Source of the DNA: Prorocentrum cordatum | Taxonomy: Eukaryota; Sar; Dinophyceae; Prorocentrales; Prorocentraceae | Direction: 5' to 3' | Assembly (NCBI GenBank): GCA_963575745.1 | Contig: CAUYUJ010007247.1 | Location: 176,001 to 240,000, forward strand | Length of the DNA stretch: 64,000 nucleotides | Shown: positions 62,643 to 64,000 of the stretch, piece after piece | How the letters are laid out: every line of letters begins with the position of its first letter | How positions within the stretch are numbered: position 1 is the first letter of the stretch | Position numbers and translations under genes: made by a program | Notes under the pieces: model-generated | Told to the model about the DNA's origin: nothing | What the model saw: the letters and a program-made list of their open reading frames with translations, nothing else | Database searches by the model: none

Positions 62643-63797
62643 CTAGTCGCTGCTCGAGCTCTTCTGGGACGACCTGGAGCTGGATCCGCTGGATCCTGAA
62701 CCACTGGAACTCGATTCGTCGTCGCTGCCGCCCTCGATCTCGGCCAACTGCGCCGCCGCCTCCTGCCTCAGAGTGTCTCTGACTCTGTTTGGGGGAAGCC
62801 GCCCACTCTGCCAGTCAGCCATTGATGTGCCCTCAGGGGGCAAGGCGCCGTCCAACTCCTCGGCCGAAAACCTGCTCAACCGCGTGTCCTCGATACTTTT
62901 GTAGCCTGGATGGATCCGTCGGTTGGGTATGCCGTAGCCCGCAATCAACCAGGCCATAAGGATCAATCGGACCTCCTCGAAGTTACTGACATCAGCAGCG
63001 AGGGTTGTAGTCCTCGAACACCGAATGCTCGGTGCACCCTCGGGGTCATTGTGGCACTTGCACGTGGCTTGCCACCTTAACTTTCCAGCACTCTCCGTCG
63101 ACGACGTGAATCTGAAGAAGCCGCTCGCGCCCCAATATCCTGAGGATGGGTCGCGGCCCCTGGGCCCAGGGCGAGGGCGATGCGCCGCAGGTGGCGGAGG
63201 AGGCGGTGCCCCCGCAGCCGCGGGCTCTGCTGCTGGCGGCGGCACTGGCCCATGTGGAGAACCACTAGGCCTGGGCGTTGGGTGCGGCGACGGGGGCTGC
63301 GATCCCCGTGGAGACCCAAGGGATTTTGGGGGTGGCGGCCGTGGGGAACCCATCATTTCCTTTGGCGGCGGAGGCAGTGGCGTCGCTGGAGGCGGCGATC
63401 CCTGCGGAGACCCAGGCGACTTCGGGGCTGGCGACCTTGGGGACGCCGATGTCACCTTTGGCGGCGGAGACTGTGGCGTCCGTGGGGGCGGCGATCCCCC
63501 TGGAGACCTGGGAGACTTCGGGGGCGGCGACCTTGGAGAAGGCGATGCCCCCTTTGGCGGCGGAGACTGTGGCGCCCCTGGAGGCGGCGATCCCTGTGGA
63601 GACGGAGGCGCCCCAGTAGGTGTGGATGTCCCCCCTATCGGCTCGGGCTGTGGAAATCCAGAAGGCTGTCCAGGAGGCGGTCGCTGCTCGCTCTCGCGAT
63701 CGCCCTTTGCATATTCATCTTCTTCCTCTTGTGGCACCCCTGCATCCCGATCTTCATCATCTTCCTGCTCTGAAGCCCCCCCGAAATCGGCCCCAAC
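62643..63797 (-). CDS. Pro-rich repeat protein with a conserved-looking C-terminal domain
   Basis: Minus-strand frame of about 385 codons; the likely exon start is after gtttctcgag| near 63,797 (VGADFGGASEQEDDEDRDAG), since no in-frame ATG is well placed. An acidic start is followed by a Pro/Ser/Gly-rich region of 32-residue repeats (PPPKSPRSPGGSPPPRTPQS type) coded by a 96-bp minisatellite. The C-terminal domain reads GFFRFTSSTESAGKLRWQAT, CKCHNDPEGAPSIRCSRTTT and NFEEVRLILMAWLIAGYGIP, with paired Cys that could bind metal, and ends in a Ser-rich tail with the stop at 62,643. The C-terminal style recalls other dinoflagellate proteins of unknown function (memory only). Function unknown. Confidence 0.5.
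   Translation of the reverse strand, partial: VGADFGGASEQEDDEDRDAGVPQEEEDEYAKGDRESEQRPPPGQPSGFPQPEPIGGTSTPTGAPPSPQGSPPPGAPQSPPPKGASPSPRSPPPKSPRSPGGSPPPRTPQSPPPKVTSASPRSPAPKSPGSPQGSPPPATPLPPPPKEMMGSPRPPPPKSLGSPRGSQPPSPHPTPRPSGSPHGPVPPPAAEPAAAGAPPPPPPAAHRPRPGPRGRDPSSGYWGASGFFRFTSSTESAGKLRWQATCKCHNDPEGAPSIRCSRTTTLAADVSNFEEVRLILMAWLIAGYGIPNRRIHPGYKSIEDTRLSRFSAEELDGALPPEGTSMADWQSGRLPPNRVRDTLRQEAAAQLAEIEGGSDDESSSSGSGSSGSSSRSSQKSSSSD
63361..63620. repeat. 96-bp coding minisatellite
   Basis: tttggcggcgga recurs at 63,361, 63,457 and 63,553, exactly 96 bases apart, keeping the reading frame (32 codons per unit). Confidence 0.9.
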
Positions 63798-64000
63798 CTC
63801 GAGAAACACAAATGCATGCCGCCGGGCATGGGCAACAGACAAGCGACCCCGACGGAACCCAGGAGCCCAAGAGGCGAGATGTTACCAGTAACAGAATTGA
63901 GCATCCCCACCCCGCTCCCCAAATACTTACGACAAACAACAACGTATCGGCAGAGGGTTGCCCACGCAAGATGGCCGCATTTGCACCCTATGTCGTGCGC

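Noticed and set aside
1-64000. tRNA, rRNA or spliced-leader RNA genes
   Set aside because: No cloverleaf, rRNA core or spliced-leader-like sequence was noticed by eye; a covariance-model search would be needed to exclude them.

Overview
The window looks like nuclear DNA of a dinoflagellate (inference; no species-diagnostic gene is present). Reasons: GC-rich coding DNA with strong G/C third-position bias; short multi-exon genes whose introns are full of microsatellites and seem to use GT, GC and possibly GA 5' splice sites; large degenerate retroelements of types I know from dinoflagellate gene models; and no bacterial-type operon, rRNA or tRNA.

Left half (1-38 kb): four retroelements. Element C (1 to about 4.3 kb, minus) has a membrane-type Gag-like ORF followed by a reverse transcriptase with a YIDD box and the start of an RNase H, running off the left edge. 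Element D (minus) is a degenerate copia-like element. Pieces of its gag, a methyltransferase-like domain, integrase, RT and RNase H are read from about 11.87 kb down to 4.3 kb, and its probable 5' part lies at 27.5-28.5 kb. It appears to be split by element A. Element A (11,868-27,519, plus) is the centrepiece: a nearly complete 15.65 kb tyrosine-recombinase retrotransposon. It has three long ORFs (Gag-like; methyltransferase-like plus RT; RNase H plus a second methyltransferase-like module plus tyrosine recombinase). Its termini are split direct repeats in the order A1-ORFs-B1-A2-B2, the layout of Ngaro/PAT-type elements of the DIRS order. Element B (33,036-38,170, minus) is a divergent, 5'-truncated relative with the same kind of B1-A2-B2 right end.

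The notable system is in element A. Cytosine-C5-methyltransferase-like motifs are present twice. A module with motif I, PPC and EN boxes precedes the RT, and a module with the late motifs (VIII, IX, X) follows RNase H. The same late module is conserved in B, and D carries a third, different methyltransferase-like domain. The Gag-like ORFs of A and C begin with signal-peptide-like and membrane segments, which is unusual for retroelement Gag.

Right half (38-64 kb): host-type genes on the minus strand in a sea of simple repeats. A multi-exon gene starts at 50,848 and ends at 42,568. It encodes a protein with a small Cys/His cluster and a long Ala/Glu coiled-coil repeat, and it carries a nonsense codon and a homopolymer frameshift. 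A second, highly charged gene lies at about 39.0-40.4 kb. A Pro-rich gene with a 96-bp minisatellite lies at 62.6-63.8 kb. A MITE-like 170-bp repeat with terminal inverted repeats occurs three times, twice inside introns of the large gene close to splice sites. Other regions are satellites, microsatellites, an A/C-rich T-poor block (56.3-57.9 kb) and sequence where I see no gene.
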